Assembly (NCBI GenBank): GCA_013407085.1
Contig: JACCGJ010023477.1
Coordinates: 94,425 to 158,424 of the forward strand
Direction of reading: 5' to 3'
From: Atriophallophorus winterbourni
Lineage: Eukaryota; Platyhelminthes; Trematoda; Plagiorchiida; Microphallidae
Length of the DNA stretch: 64,000 nt
Numbering within the stretch: position 1 is the first letter of the stretch; each line of letters starts with the position of its first letter. The notes under the pieces were generated by a model that had not been told where the DNA came from, did not search any database, and saw only the letters and a program-made list of their open reading frames with translations. Of the stretch, positions 10,097 through 19,839 are shown one piece after another. A program made the position numbers and the translations under genes.

Positions 10097-12109
10097 TTAT
10101 TTCGTTTTAAAGCCATGCAAGCTAGTGGCGTGAGCAACGGTTGAAGGTAAACTGTTCCAAGTAAAACAGACACGGACAGAGTAAAAATACCTTCTACAGC
10201 TCAGGCGGGAATGGGGTACGACCAGCACATATTCATGAGTCCGATAATTCTTCGTATCCCTTAGAGTGAATAAATCCTGTAAGGGATGGTTCGGGGCATG
10301 GAATGTTTTGTAAAGTAAGATAAGGTCTCCTCTGATTCGTCGATAGGGAAAATCAAACAGATTAAGTTGAGCTATCCTTTCTTTATATGGTTTGTTTCGG
10401 ATGCTAAGAACTAGTTCCGTTGAACGGTGATAGATTCGCTGCATACGTTCCACATCCCTCTTGAGACACGGAGACCATGACTGCACACCGTATTCCATGA
10501 CTGTTCTCAAGTATGTATTCATGATCCTTGGGAATATCTTGGGCGAACATTTCCCAAAATACACGTTTGAGTTTATTTAGAACGCGTGTTGCTTTTTTAA
10601 AGGCACTGTTAGTTTGAAGTGATGTTTTTAAACTGAAGCATATCCAGACACCCAAATCTTTTTCTTCACTGCAATTTTTAAGGACATGCGAACCTATGTG
10701 ATATGTGAACTCTACTCGATTCCCCACATTCATGATCCTGCATTTGTTGAAATTAAACGGCAGTTTGTTCTTCAACGACCAGCTGTGAAGCGTATCAAGA
10801 TCCTTTTGTAATAGCAGACAGCCTTCTGGACTACGAATGCTGCGCCAAATCTTTATGTCGTCCGCAAATAACGAAATGTTACATCGAACAATTTCCGGTA
10901 TTTCATTGACATAAACCAGAAAGAGGATCGGACAAAGGACTGAGCCTTGGGGAACTCCGCTAGTTGCTGCAATTGGTTTGGATTATGCACCATCAACACG
11001 TACCTGGTTAGTGCGATTTGTTAGGTAGTCATTTAGCCAATTCAGCAACTTTCCAGTGATACCAAGCCTTTCAAGCTTCTGCAGTAGTAGGGAATGGTCA
11101 ACACGATCGAATGCTTTTGAAATATCAAGTAGCACGCGTGTATTGCTTGTCCTTTATCTACCGATTTTGTCCAATCATCTAGCGTTACCAGTAAATTAGA
11201 CAAACAGGAATAATTTCGTCTGAATCCATGCTGGTTCCTCGAAAGCAACAGATTATTCTCGAAGTGTTTCATTAGATCGTCAACAATGAGTCGCTCAAGT
11301 AATTTTGAAATCACTGGTAACAGAGTAACGGGTCGGTAATTGGAAACATCGGAGCGATTTCCACCTTTGTAAATTGGAGAAATTATTCCTCGTTTCCAAT
11401 CTGTAGGAATCACTCCGCTTGCCAGTGTTTGCTCGAACAAATAAGTGAGTGGTTTGTATAGCAAACTCGCAAATTGCTTCAATATTTTCGGGGTTATTCC
11501 GTCGGCCCCAGGAGACTTTCCGGTTTTAAGATTAAATAAACCTTGGAGGACGCGTTTCTCAGTGACACTTATTTCACTTAGGGCAACCGTGTTTGAAAGT
11601 GTTGGATTTGGGCTGTTTATTGCATGTTCTATCGGGTTGAATACCGATGAATAAAACGTGGCTAAAGCATCAGCAGTTTCTGCTGCAGTTGTTGTTGGTC
11701 CAGCTGATGTGTTCACGGACGCTACTCCAGGTTTCACCTTAGCTCGATCGTTAACCGTACGATATAGTATTTCGGGGTTTCGCTCCATCATGCTTGATAT
11801 CACATCTTGGAAGCACAACTTGTCTTGGATGACAAATTCGTTTACTTTGTTCCGCAGTAAACGGAATGTTTCCCAGGTCTCGGATGATGGGTTTTGCCGA
11901 TGGTGTCGCCAAGCAATGTTTCGTACCGTTAACCACTTACGAGTTCGGCTTCTTACTATAAATTCAAAGTTTTTTCTTGAGTTCCTGAGAACAAATTCGG
12001 AGCTCACTTCGATTGAACTTTTGAGATTAGATATTAGCCATATCCAAAACTCATGTACGTTGCTGGTTTCCGGTTGGCAGTTTAACGAGTTTTTCAGAGC
12101 ATCACTCAA
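10097..12109 (-). pseudogene. CR1 copy B reverse transcriptase
   Basis: Long open block 12109-11042: RNSRKNFEFIVRSRTRKWLT, then RNPEILYRTVNDRAKVKPGV, GKSPGADGITPKILK, WKRGIISPIYKGGNRSDVSN and NQHGFRRNYSCLSNLLVTLD. A frameshift occurs at the ISKAFDRV box (reads IFQKHSIVL). TSGVPQGSVL and SLFADDIKIW follow at about 10850-10960, with the catalytic Asp pair intact. Open block 10775-10404 gives the region after the core, and 10564-10097 the C-terminus (RRIRGDLILLYKTFHAPN). Inactive as read because of frameshifts. Confidence 0.9.
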
Positions 12110-12306
12110 CGCCGGAGTGTTGATCCGCCTAACTCTTTTACTGGCATCATTTGTTCACTATTTGTTTGCTGAGTCTGCAGCCACGTTTCCGTTACGGCGA
12201 TGATGTCTGGTGAACATCTAAGAAAAACTGCACGCAGTTCACCGATTTTGTTTCCGAGACATTGTGCGTTGGTGTACATGCATTTCATAGTTGTTTTTCT
12301 CAACAA
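12106..12306 (-). pseudogene. CR1 copy B endonuclease start, internally deleted
   Basis: It opens MKCMYTNAQCLGNKIGELRA, then SPDIIAVTETWLQTQQ, the first motifs of the endonuclease (N and E metal ligands). It then runs within about 60 bases into DASKRVRRINTPALSDALKN, which is the linker before RT. Copy D has about 200 residues between these points, so most of the domain, including the catalytic His motifs, is lost. Confidence 0.8.
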
Positions 12307-12359
12307 GGATGGGGTGTGGGGAAGAAGGCTAGTGGAGTGCAGAATATATGTTAGGCCGA

Positions 12360-13650
12360 CTACTCCAGAGTCGGCAACTGAAGGTTTTTTGCTTGCAGGG
12401 ATGCTTGATCGTTTTGGGGTTGTACTGTTGGAACACAGTGATCTATCGTATCGGCTGAAATTGTTTCTGACACGTCAACAACTGATTGACTTGGTAGTGT
12501 TTCTATTGAACTTAGTGGTGCATCTATCTTTCCAATATTGTGTTTCGATGCACCTAGTCTAATTTCTCGCGGGATTATTCTGCGGCCATTTTCCCAACGA
12601 GTTTTGACCGTGTTCAACATATCATTACGCAAGAACGTTATTTTAAGGGGCTTAGGACCGATGCCCTTATAATTCGTAGATTTGGGGATGTGGAACGTGT
12701 CCGTCACAGCTACATCATGCAAACCAAGTATATCACTGAGGAATCTCCATAGTAACTGATCGTGTTTGCGCTGCACCGCTTTATCAGTTGCTCCATCAGC
12801 TTCTGGAACTCCCAAAAGGATTATAATTCGATCATCCCTCTGTTTCGTTTGGTTTTGTTGCTGGTCCTTTCGGGCCCTTTCCCACCAGGGCACATCAGCA
12901 AAGATCCTTGCAGTGGTCTCTGACCGCTCCTTACGCAGGAGAAATGCGAATAGTAAGATGTTTTCAAGATCCCTTTCAGAGCGAACCGTGATTCTAAGCA
13001 ATCTTGGCTGGCCCAGATTTGAAGAAGTAGGTTTACGGCTTAGTCGTATTAATGATAGAGGTTCAACTGGCTCCAAGTCCATGTTGTTGCACAACCTTTT
13101 CCATTCTTCTTTATCGTGCTATAGCCTGTCCCTTAGTTAGGTGGCACTCGTTTCCTTTACGTTGGTGCAAATCACACTTAGTCCATGGACTGAATGTACA
13201 CTCTGTGTTTGGCGCTTTCGCTGGTTGCTGGACGTTTCAACTACCTTAGATCAAATACCTATAGTGTCCACTTTGGGAGTGTTTTGCACGATGACTTTGG
13301 GTTTTGAACCTAAGGGTTTTCGCTGATCCTTCAGGTGAGCAGGTGGCTTTGGCTTTGTATCTTTTTGCGAACCAGGGATGTTTTGGGCAGACAGGCCTTT
13401 AACAGTCGCATTTGTAAAGGAGGCCTTTTGATGAAAAGGACGCTCCTCAAGACACTCCGGAACAGTTGCTACAGCTGAACATTCGTGTTGAAAGATCGAA
13501 GATCTAGCGTTTATCTGACTGGTATTACCGTCAGTGGTTTCCGATTTATTGAAAAATATACTGGCAAACTGAGAATTGTGAGTCTCTACCGATGTCATCA
13601 ATGTTTGTATGGTAAGCTCTAAGCTCAGCATCCGATCATCCAGGTTGTTT
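12360..13650 (-). pseudogene. CR1 copy B ORF1
   Basis: The N-terminal part (13650-13251) reads NNLDDRMLSLELTIQTLMTS with leucine spacing suggestive of a coiled coil, then a basic stretch. The C-terminal part (13094-12360) has LGQPRLLRITVRSERDLENI, ARIFADVPWWERARKDQQQN, DRIIILLGVPEADGATDKAV and LKITFLRNDMLNTVKTRWEN. These are hallmarks of the ORF1 C-terminal domain in this CR1 group, with counterparts at 6390, 22971 and 27490. The two parts are separated by stops. The role is presumed RNA binding and chaperone activity, by family. Confidence 0.75.
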
Positions 13651-13724
13651 GCTTTATGCTGCACCCACGCTGCTCGCTCCAGTGCTATCCACTTTTTTGT
13701 TCTGCTGCGGACAACAAAACGAAG

Positions 13725-14130
13725 TTAATCGACGCAGCTTTTCTGAACGATCTGCGAGTTCTCGTCTATCTTCATTTTCAGGAAACCTACAAGCTCGTTC
13801 CATTGCGAGTCAGGAGTTATATTGTCCTTCTGAAAGTGCGGAATCTGCACGAGCGATTTACTCAGAGCCAATTTATTTACCCGTCGAACCACCCCATTCG
13901 GAATATGCGATTGCTGAGTACTACAAACATAGTCGAACACAAGCACTGAATGGTCGCTGAGACCCAGTGGAGCCTGGAATTCGATCGCTTCGATAGATTG
14001 TTCCTCCGACGTTAACACCAAATCCAAGACAGAGTGGCGGTGTGAACCTCTCCTCCGGGTGCATTTGTGAACATGGTTGTATAACGGGATTGAATCTAGT
14101 ACCTCTCTAAATTGGTATTCTGGTGTTTGT
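13725..14130 (-). pseudogene. CR1 copy A endonuclease C-terminal part
   Basis: The frame is fused by insertion to the MULE transposase frame. It encodes SVLDLVLTSEEQSIEAIEFQ and LGLSDHSVLVFDYVC, the C-terminal motifs of an apurinic-type (exonuclease/endonuclease/phosphatase) domain, including the SDH histidine motif. Copy D has the intact counterpart at 28300-28510. The joined reading frame mixing MULE and CR1 is an insertion artefact, not a fusion protein under selection. Confidence 0.8.
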
Positions 14131-14800
14131 GGGATGTGTATTGTGTACGATTGATGGAATAAGCTGGGCGCCACTTTAAATGTTCCATCGGCAAACCAGT
14201 GTTGACTTTCAGAAAATAACATCAGATTTTCGTGGGTTGAGAAAATCAGAATGCGCCGAGAGCCAGGTCCAGAGTCGTGCAGAAGAAAGAGCTCTCCATC
14301 ATCAAAGGTCTTGTAGTCATCAGGAATATTCAGATCATCCAGACTTGCAGGCAGTGGTGGGACCCGACCATTGCGGTTTCGCGTTCTTTGTATTTGTCTC
14401 TTAAGTGCCTGTTCTGTTGGCAAAGAAGCTGCTGTGACTTCAGAAACGCCTGTACACTGACTGGCAATGATCACCATTATGGTTTCTTCTGTTGTAGACG
14501 CTTGTCTTTTGATGGAATCAACTACGTTCAGAACATTCTGGCGACACGCGTCGGGGGCATGGCCGTGCTCTGATGACTTCAAGACTGTATTTCGACGGAG
14601 ATGGAGTCGCCCGGACAGTGGTCTTTTCACTTTCGTTCACACACATAAAAATCAACAGTGGGGTCACTCTTGCTGGTTTCCTTTTTGTTGTACACGAAAC
14701 GTTCGTAGCAAGCCTTAGGTTTGCCTTTTTCAGACAAATACCAAGTAACGTGTCTGTCCATTTTGAAAGGTAGCCTTCAACTGAACTATTCAACTATTTA
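14126..14800 (-). pseudogene. MULE transposase, 5' part (FLYWCH-like finger and first DDE Asp)
   Basis: Reading right to left, a methionine near 14762 opens MDRHVTWYLSEKGKPKACYE and continues to FYVCERK (about 14640), a stop, then KDHCPG. The Cys spacing and aromatic pattern suit the FLYWCH-type finger that often precedes MULE transposases. A linker follows (RRILIFSTHENLMLFS), then FADGTFKVAPSLFHQSYTIH, with the first catalytic Asp at 14187-14189. The sequence then jumps into CR1 copy A endonuclease at about 14130. One nonsense codon (CGA to TGA type) lies in the finger. MULE transposases cut and rejoin DNA in the nucleus. Confidence 0.75.
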
Positions 14801-14928
14801 TGGCAATCAAACAAGTAAATAAGTGAACTGAGTTCGAGCTCAAACCAGCAAGAGTGACCCCACTGTTGATTTTTATGTGTGTGAACGAAAGCGAAAAGAC
14901 CAGTGTTCCGGGCGACTCCATCTCCGTG
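14597..14928. repeat. Inverted duplication of the FLYWCH-coding segment
   Basis: About 85 bases at 14597-14682 recur as reverse complement at 14842-14927, near-identical, around a spacer of about 160 bp. The minus-strand copy has a stop in CERK*KDHC. The plus-strand copy reads through as VCERKRKDQCSGRLHLRG. The second copy also borders the palindromic GAGTTCAAGTGAACTC at 14935-14950. Confidence 0.75.
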
Positions 14929-14957
14929 GAACTGAGTTCAAGTGAACTCAGTTCACT

Positions 14958-15079
14958 TTTACAAGGAGCAAATGTCCAAGGAGAAACTCTTCGAGGAGTT
15001 ATTTGTCAGGGAGCAATTGTCAGAGGAGCAATTGTCAAGGAGCAACTGTCGGGGAGCAATTGTCAAGGAGCAACTGTCG
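14958..15079 (-). repeat. MULE right terminal inverted repeat
   Basis: Eight GGAGCAATTGTC-type units, the reverse complement of those at 6596-6760. Inner units are irregular (GGAGAAACTC, GGAGTTATTTGTC). The arm is shorter than the left one, so the unit number has changed since insertion. Confidence 0.85.
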
Positions 15080-15089
15080 GTAACCCAGA

Positions 15090-16610
15090 TATTTCTAATG
15101 CCGTTGTTGTGGCTACTTGTCGAATTCCTTTTCCGCCAAATAATATCCATTTACAAAGGTGGTTGTCGTTATTAAGTTAAAAATCACAGGCCGGTGACAT
15201 TGCTGTCTTCTGTATCAAAAGTTTTTTGAGCGAATAATAACCGCCGAAATAGTGCGACATCGGAAAACGAACCAACTTTTGGCAGTTGCTCAACATGTAT
15301 TTCGCAGAAATCGCTCTTGTCTAACAAATTTGCTGACAAGCTTAGAAGATTGGACGAGGGTTGTAGATGCGTGTGGCTGTATTCGTGCGTGCTACCTGGG
15401 CATTTCTAAAGCTTTCGACGGTTTTCATCATAATTTACTCACGAACAAGTTAAAGAAACAAGGTATTGTTGGAAAACTATATGAATTGAAAAGTGATTAC
15501 CTCAGTAACAGACACATCAGATTTCGTGTGGACGGCCTATTATCGAAGAAAATCGATGTCAATAGTGGTGTTCCACAAGGCTCAATGCTTGGACCAATAC
15601 TCATCCTAGTCTATATGGACGATATACCAATACCGAATGACAGTGAGATGGTTTTTTTTGCTGACGATATAAAAGTATGAAGGCGAATCAGCAATGCGTA
15701 TTATTGTATTTTGCTGCAAAACGATTTGAATGCTTTGTACAACTGGTCATCCGAAAATAAACTGTCATTGAATATGCAAAATTCGAAGATCATTCAGAAC
15801 GATCGTGATTTTGGCTTTTCCTATCAATACAAGTTCGGCGACAGAAACCTAGAGTACACTGAAGAAGAAAATGACCTGGTTGTCTGGATTTGCGGTAGTT
15901 TGAATATTAGTCCAAATGCGAACCCGTTTACAAAGCGCGTCTCGGCTGTTCGGCACGTTACGGCGAATATCTGGACGCTTTCCCCGGGGTTTTTTCCTCT
16001 CGTGATGAACACATATATACACTCGGTTCTAGACTATGCCACACAAGCCAGGACACAATGGCTCCAAAAGACTTCTTACTTCTGGATCGCATATATCAGT
16101 GAGCTTCTAAGGTTAACATTTTACTCGAAAATATGCCATTCGCCGGGCGACTCAGACGACTGGAGCTGAGGACACTTGCACAAAGGAGAATACGACGTGA
16201 TCTCATCCTCGCATACAAAATACTTTCTACTGTTTCCCACCCTTTGGACTTATTGCTTCACCTTCGAACTTCCAGCAACAGCCGTGGAGCTGGTTGCAAT
16301 TTGGAAATACCACATTCCAAACGGAACTGCCGCAGGTAATTTTATTTGGTGCGTTTGATTTGTTTGGAATTCCCTGCCTGTCGATTTGTTAAACTCAAAC
16401 AGTTTATCTATATTCAAATCGAAACTTGACGATTATATGAGAGCTCATACAAATTTGGCCCCAGAACTATTAATAAACTAACATCGTCCCATTGATTTTG
16501 ATTTTATTTATACATTTATACATTTGTACCTATAGTTCCACTCTATGGTTATTGTAAAGTTAATTGCTTTTTCAACCCTAAATATTTAATCTTGCACATT
16601 ACCGGTTTTT
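15090..16610 (+). pseudogene. CR1 copy F, 3' half: reverse transcriptase
   Basis: After the MULE end the frame gives IISIYKGGCRY, HRPVTLLSSVSKVFERIIT, RNRSCLTNLLTSLEDWTR, CYLGISKAFDG, NSGVPQGSMLGPILILVYMD and MVFFADDIKV, then a stop and a further open block (NALYNWSSENKLSLNMQ, then YTEEENDLVVWICGS). The Asp pair is intact. The C-terminal part (16133-16340) is frameshifted (AQRRIRRDLILAYKI). The 3' UTR runs to about 16600. Since the left flank of the MULE is ORF1, about 600 residues between are missing from this copy. Confidence 0.8.
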
Positions 16611-16659
16611 GCCGCTTTTAATCTCCGTTTATGGTTCGTCTAAATTGAAGCTATTTTTC

Positions 16660-18590
16660 ATATATATGACATCATTGATGAATCTATTACGTATTCTCAC
16701 GTGTTGCTCCCTCTCGATGTAGATGAGGTGGTCAGTGATCTTATTTATGCTATGCTAGAGGACAAGCCATACGAAAAACTCACATCCTAATTAATAGATC
16801 GGGGTGGTATTTCCGATCTAAAGAACATGGACACCTTATTACAAAATGGCTCTTGGGGATGAAAGAGCTACTTGGAGACAAATGATTGAAGAGTGCTTTT
16901 CCAATCAGTTGTGGTTTAAATAACTCAACTAATATTTGCCATGCGCTTGCTGGTTTGCTTATTTACGTAATATTAGAGGAACTAGCACAAGCGGCTGATA
17001 AAATGTAGAAGCAAAGAAATTCGATCAAATTAAGATAGATTCTACACCACTCAATTCGCACTATCCATGTTCGGATATTGAAAAACAAGGCGCTGAACTT
17101 ACTCATGTGGTGAACTCATTATCGTCGAAATCCTCATAACGACCACCCTTAAAATCTAAATCTCGACCATCAAGAATCCCTGAGCATATTTGTTGGTACC
17201 ACAATAGATATGGGGATAAAGACTCAAAATGCATGCCCATGTTAGAAAACCATCAAATTCAAAATTCAGCCATTAACAGCGACCAAACCCGAGTAACCTG
17301 TTATACGTTAAAGATAAATCGATTGGTTTACTTTTCTTGGTCGATACTCTCGATGAAATAATCGTCATTCCTTCTGCATCCATTTCCTCAAAACCGTTGT
17401 CCTACACGTTACAGGAGGCAGATGACACCCTAGTTAACACTCGCGACCAACGCCTTCTAACCCTCAATTTATGACTGAGACGCAGATTTTACTTGGTGCT
17501 TATTATTGCTGAGATTAATTGCCCCACTATCGTTATCGACTTTTTGTCTCACTTCATCCTAACTGTCGAAATTAAACAGTGAAGTTTAGTGGAAACGACA
17601 ACCTCATTTCAAGTGTGAAGCATCAATACCAGAACCATTTTCTCGGGGAGCAATAATTTCACTCCAGTAATTTCGAAATTTAGTTCTGTACTGCATGAAT
17701 TCTTCTCCATCATGCAACCTTCACGACCGATATAAAAGTGGCCCACTCTATGAAAGACCAGATCGTCACTAGCACAGTCTGTTTCAGACCGATCCGTTTT
17801 ACCCTTCTAAACTGAAATTGCGAAAGTCAGGTTTGAGCATAAGCTGAAGCTTGGATTCATTCGCCAATCCTCCAGCTCCTGGTCGTTATCACTACATGTG
17901 GTCCAACTAGAAGATGTCAGATGAGTGAAAGCCGTGGTGTTTACCGCACTATTGACAACCCGATTGGTGCCGGACATATCTCCGGTGCCACATAGACACA
18001 ATTTCCGTTTGAATCTTTCCACCACACTTATTCTAATCAAGCTTGATATTGTCCATGCTTACTGCCACATCCCGGTAGCCGGAGAAGAAATACTTATCAG
18101 TGCAGTAACCAATCTATTCTGCTTCTACGAATTCACTCGAATGCCTTTTGGTCTGAGAAACGCTGCAAGACTTTTCAGCGTATCATCGACCAAGTGCTTC
18201 GAGGTTTGCTGTTGGCCTACGCATACATCGAAGACTTTTTAATTGCCCGTAACTCTCCAGAACTGCACACCACACACATTTGTGTTGTTTTGGAGCGTTT
18301 CAATAACCGAAATCAACCCTAGTAAATGCATTTTCGGTACAGACACACTGTATTTTCTCGGTCATCGCCTCACTTATTACACATATTCCTGAAAAACCAA
18401 GCGATTTACGTCTTTCCTGTTTCAACAACGGTAATTAAGTTGCGCCGTTTTATTCATATGATCAATTTTTAACGCCATTTTATTCCAGACTATGAACATG
18501 TCATTGCCCCTCTAACCGATTTGCGCAACTCTAGAGCAAAATCACATCAGCTTTCGCCAGAGACACTTGAAGCTTTTACCGCGTCAAAAA
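16660..18590 (+). pseudogene. CsRn1-type Ty3/gypsy LTR retrotransposon remnant (gag-protease-RT)
   Basis: Gag-like DVDEVVSDLIYAMLEDKPYE lies at about 16720-16780. A CWYHNRYGDKDSKCMP motif at 17190-17240 matches the unusual gag zinc knuckle of the CsRn1 group. The protease region (LVDTLDEIIVIPSAS, 17340) has the usual DTGAE motif altered. The RT region at 17750-18360 includes DISPVPHRHNFRLNL, LIKLDIVHAYCHIPVAGEE and FTRMPFGLRNAARLF. Later FGTDTLYFLGHRL is recognisable at about 18330-18375. Stops are frequent and the YIDD box appears shifted. I saw no LTR pair, RNase H or integrase. A CR1 fragment truncates it at 18590. CsRn1 was described from the fluke Clonorchis. Confidence 0.75.
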
Positions 18591-19060
18591 AGGCTTTTTG
18601 CAGTGACACCTCACGAAATTTGTGATCATATGTGTGTAGAGGGTGATCGGATCTGGCAAAGAGATGAGGAAGATTGAAGTCCGCCATGAGTAGTAATTGC
18701 GAGCTTCGCTTATAATAACCTGTTATTTTGAGTATCATTCGAAGCTGGGAGCGATATTTGATCCCAAGAATTCAATCGTCCTGTGACACATTCGTGAGAC
18801 TGCACCAGAGGGTATCTTCGAAATCAAGGTTTGGATCGTGAATTTTCATGCACTGAAGCCGTTTGTGACAGTATAAAGCCACAATACCACCTCTTATTGG
18901 GCGATCGTTCCGGATTAGCATCATGTTGGGGGTTGAGAGTTCACTTCCAGTCATACAGGATTGAAACCAGGTTTCAGTATCAGCGTGTATCGTTTGCACA
19001 GCTCGGTCAGTTCAGTCAGTTTGTTGCACAAACATTGTTCTAGACATAGTCTTAACCTCT
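18590..19060 (-). pseudogene. CR1 endonuclease fragment
   Basis: On the minus strand: NKLTELTELCKRYTLI near 19010, then TETWFQSCMTGSELSTPNMM, DFEDTLWCSL and LLLMADFNLPHLF, with the DFN metal-binding/catalytic motif. It ends at HKFREVSLQKAF, where it abuts the gypsy remnant. Only the N-terminal two thirds of the endonuclease is present. Copy D shows the same order at 27862-28340. Confidence 0.75.
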
Positions 19061-19320
19061 GATGGCCGTTGGAGGTGTTCAATATCACCATCCGCTGGGT
19101 AGTGACTACCTCCATTTACTCTTTTAATACGTCTGCAACACCAGTAGAATTCTAAAGCAAACAAAACTAAACTTAAAAGTGGATTACATTAGTTTGATGG
19201 GAACAATGGTAATTTTCGATGAACATAATATACATTTCAGTGATCCGAACTCGCATCGCACAACCATTACAGAATACGTCATCAACATGATACATTTCAG
19301 CAATCGATTGGAATATGTTT
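19060..19320. other. No gene recognised
   Basis: Short unassigned spacer between the CR1 endonuclease fragment and the PLE pieces. Contains only short frames. Confidence 0.4.
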
Positions 19321-19324
19321 GGGG

Positions 19325-19430
19325 CCGATCGTGTATTTATAATGCACAGGAATTTGAATGCAATCGGTTAGAGTAGTTTTTGGGTAACGTTTCACTTCTG
19401 ACACAGACGCTTCTTCAGACCAAGTGTGAT
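19325..19430 (-). ncRNA. PLE-type hammerhead motif, minus-strand arm
   Basis: On the minus strand, CTTGGT precedes core CTGAAGA (19418-19412, fits CTGANGA). Then come a short imperfect helix II around a TGT loop, GAAA (19393-19390), CGTT and ACCC. The ACGT helix III is palindromic. The sequence beyond (CCAAAAACTA, then CCGATTGCA) is repeated, inverted, at 19760-19800. This is the best core of the three minus/plus partners in this area. Confidence 0.6.
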
Positions 19431-19734
19431 AGTCAGGACAGGGAACATGATTAAGAAGTAGTCAACCCACCACCAATTATTTGACCTTATCACTAAACAG
19501 CCTATAGTACGCCTACAGTGTGTCACGTCTCGTGGGAATGACCAGGATCAGTGGTCCATTTTCCTCACAGTGTTTATCCAAAACAATCTGATACAAGTGA
19601 ACACGGTCAAGGTCATTTGATACAGCTGCCCACACAAGTAAAAGCACATAACTAACGGGGCTAAGGCTATTTTTGAAAAAAATCTAATTAACTAGTAGGT
19701 ATAAGGTGAATAAAAACTATTTACTTTCGCATCA

Positions 19735-19825
19735 GTGCCGATCTTCTGTGTCAGAAGTGAAACATTACCCAAAAACTAATCTAACCGATTGCACTCAAAT
19801 TCCTTTGCATTATGATACATTTCAA
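19735..19825 (+). ncRNA. PLE-type hammerhead motif, plus-strand arm (core damaged)
   Basis: Helix II CTTCTG-TGT-CAGAAG (19743-19757) and GAAA (19759-19762) are kept, but the CTGANGA core before helix II is lost. About 65 bases after it mirror 19350-19415. The two arms form an inverted pair about 330 bp apart, as in PLE insertions with inverted ends. Confidence 0.55.
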
Positions 19826-19839
19826 TTCTAAATATGTTC

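Larger units (their letters stand above)
9936..13650 (-). mobile_element. CR1 copy B, nested inside CR1 copy A
   Basis: On the minus strand it runs ORF1 (about 13650-12360), an endonuclease start (12306), RT (12109-10097), then a 3' UTR ending in GCTTTTTAGACCATTAAA and TTGAATTACATTGAATT near 9936. The tail type differs from host copy A, so two CR1 subfamilies are nested. It is 5' truncated in ORF1, and most of its endonuclease is deleted. Length about 3.7 kb. Confidence 0.85.
7990..14130 (-). mobile_element. CR1 copy A, inserted in the MULE transposase
   Basis: The copy is 5' truncated inside the endonuclease (EYQFREVLDSIPLYNHVHKC at about 14110) and ends at 7990-8010 with GAATTT units after a CCATAAATC block. 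It is split by copy B between FVVRSRTKKWIALERAAW (about 13660-13735) and SWQHFPILRNKVTALIREDK (about 9850-9915). In copy D the equivalent residues are continuous (MRNSAWAAHKITRTDASWEH). Without copy B it is about 2.4 kb. Confidence 0.85.
6596..15079 (-). mobile_element. Mutator-like (MULE) DNA transposon, interrupted by nested CR1 copies
   Basis: Both ends carry matching inverted termini starting CGACAGTTGCTCC at 6596 and, as reverse complement, ending at 15079. Between them lies a split MULE transposase on the minus strand: FLYWCH-like finger, first catalytic Asp, CR1 insertion, second Asp, then Glu. Removing the CR1 insert (about 7990-14130) leaves roughly 2.3 kb. MULEs are known in schistosomes (the Curupira elements). 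I could not find a convincing 8-11 bp target-site duplication: TTCGGTCCA lies on the left and GTAACCCAG on the right. Confidence 0.8.

Noticed and set aside
12766..13140. Plus-strand frames of over 120 codons across 11.4-14.7 kb.
   Set aside because: They are antisense to well-supported CR1 and MULE coding on the minus strand and show no motifs of their own.
13725..14630. A 301-codon frame mixing MULE transposase and CR1 endonuclease could be taken for a fusion gene.
   Set aside because: The switch at 14130 coincides with the 5' truncation point of CR1-A, and the missing MULE half continues at 7990. It is an insertion junction that happens to stay in frame.
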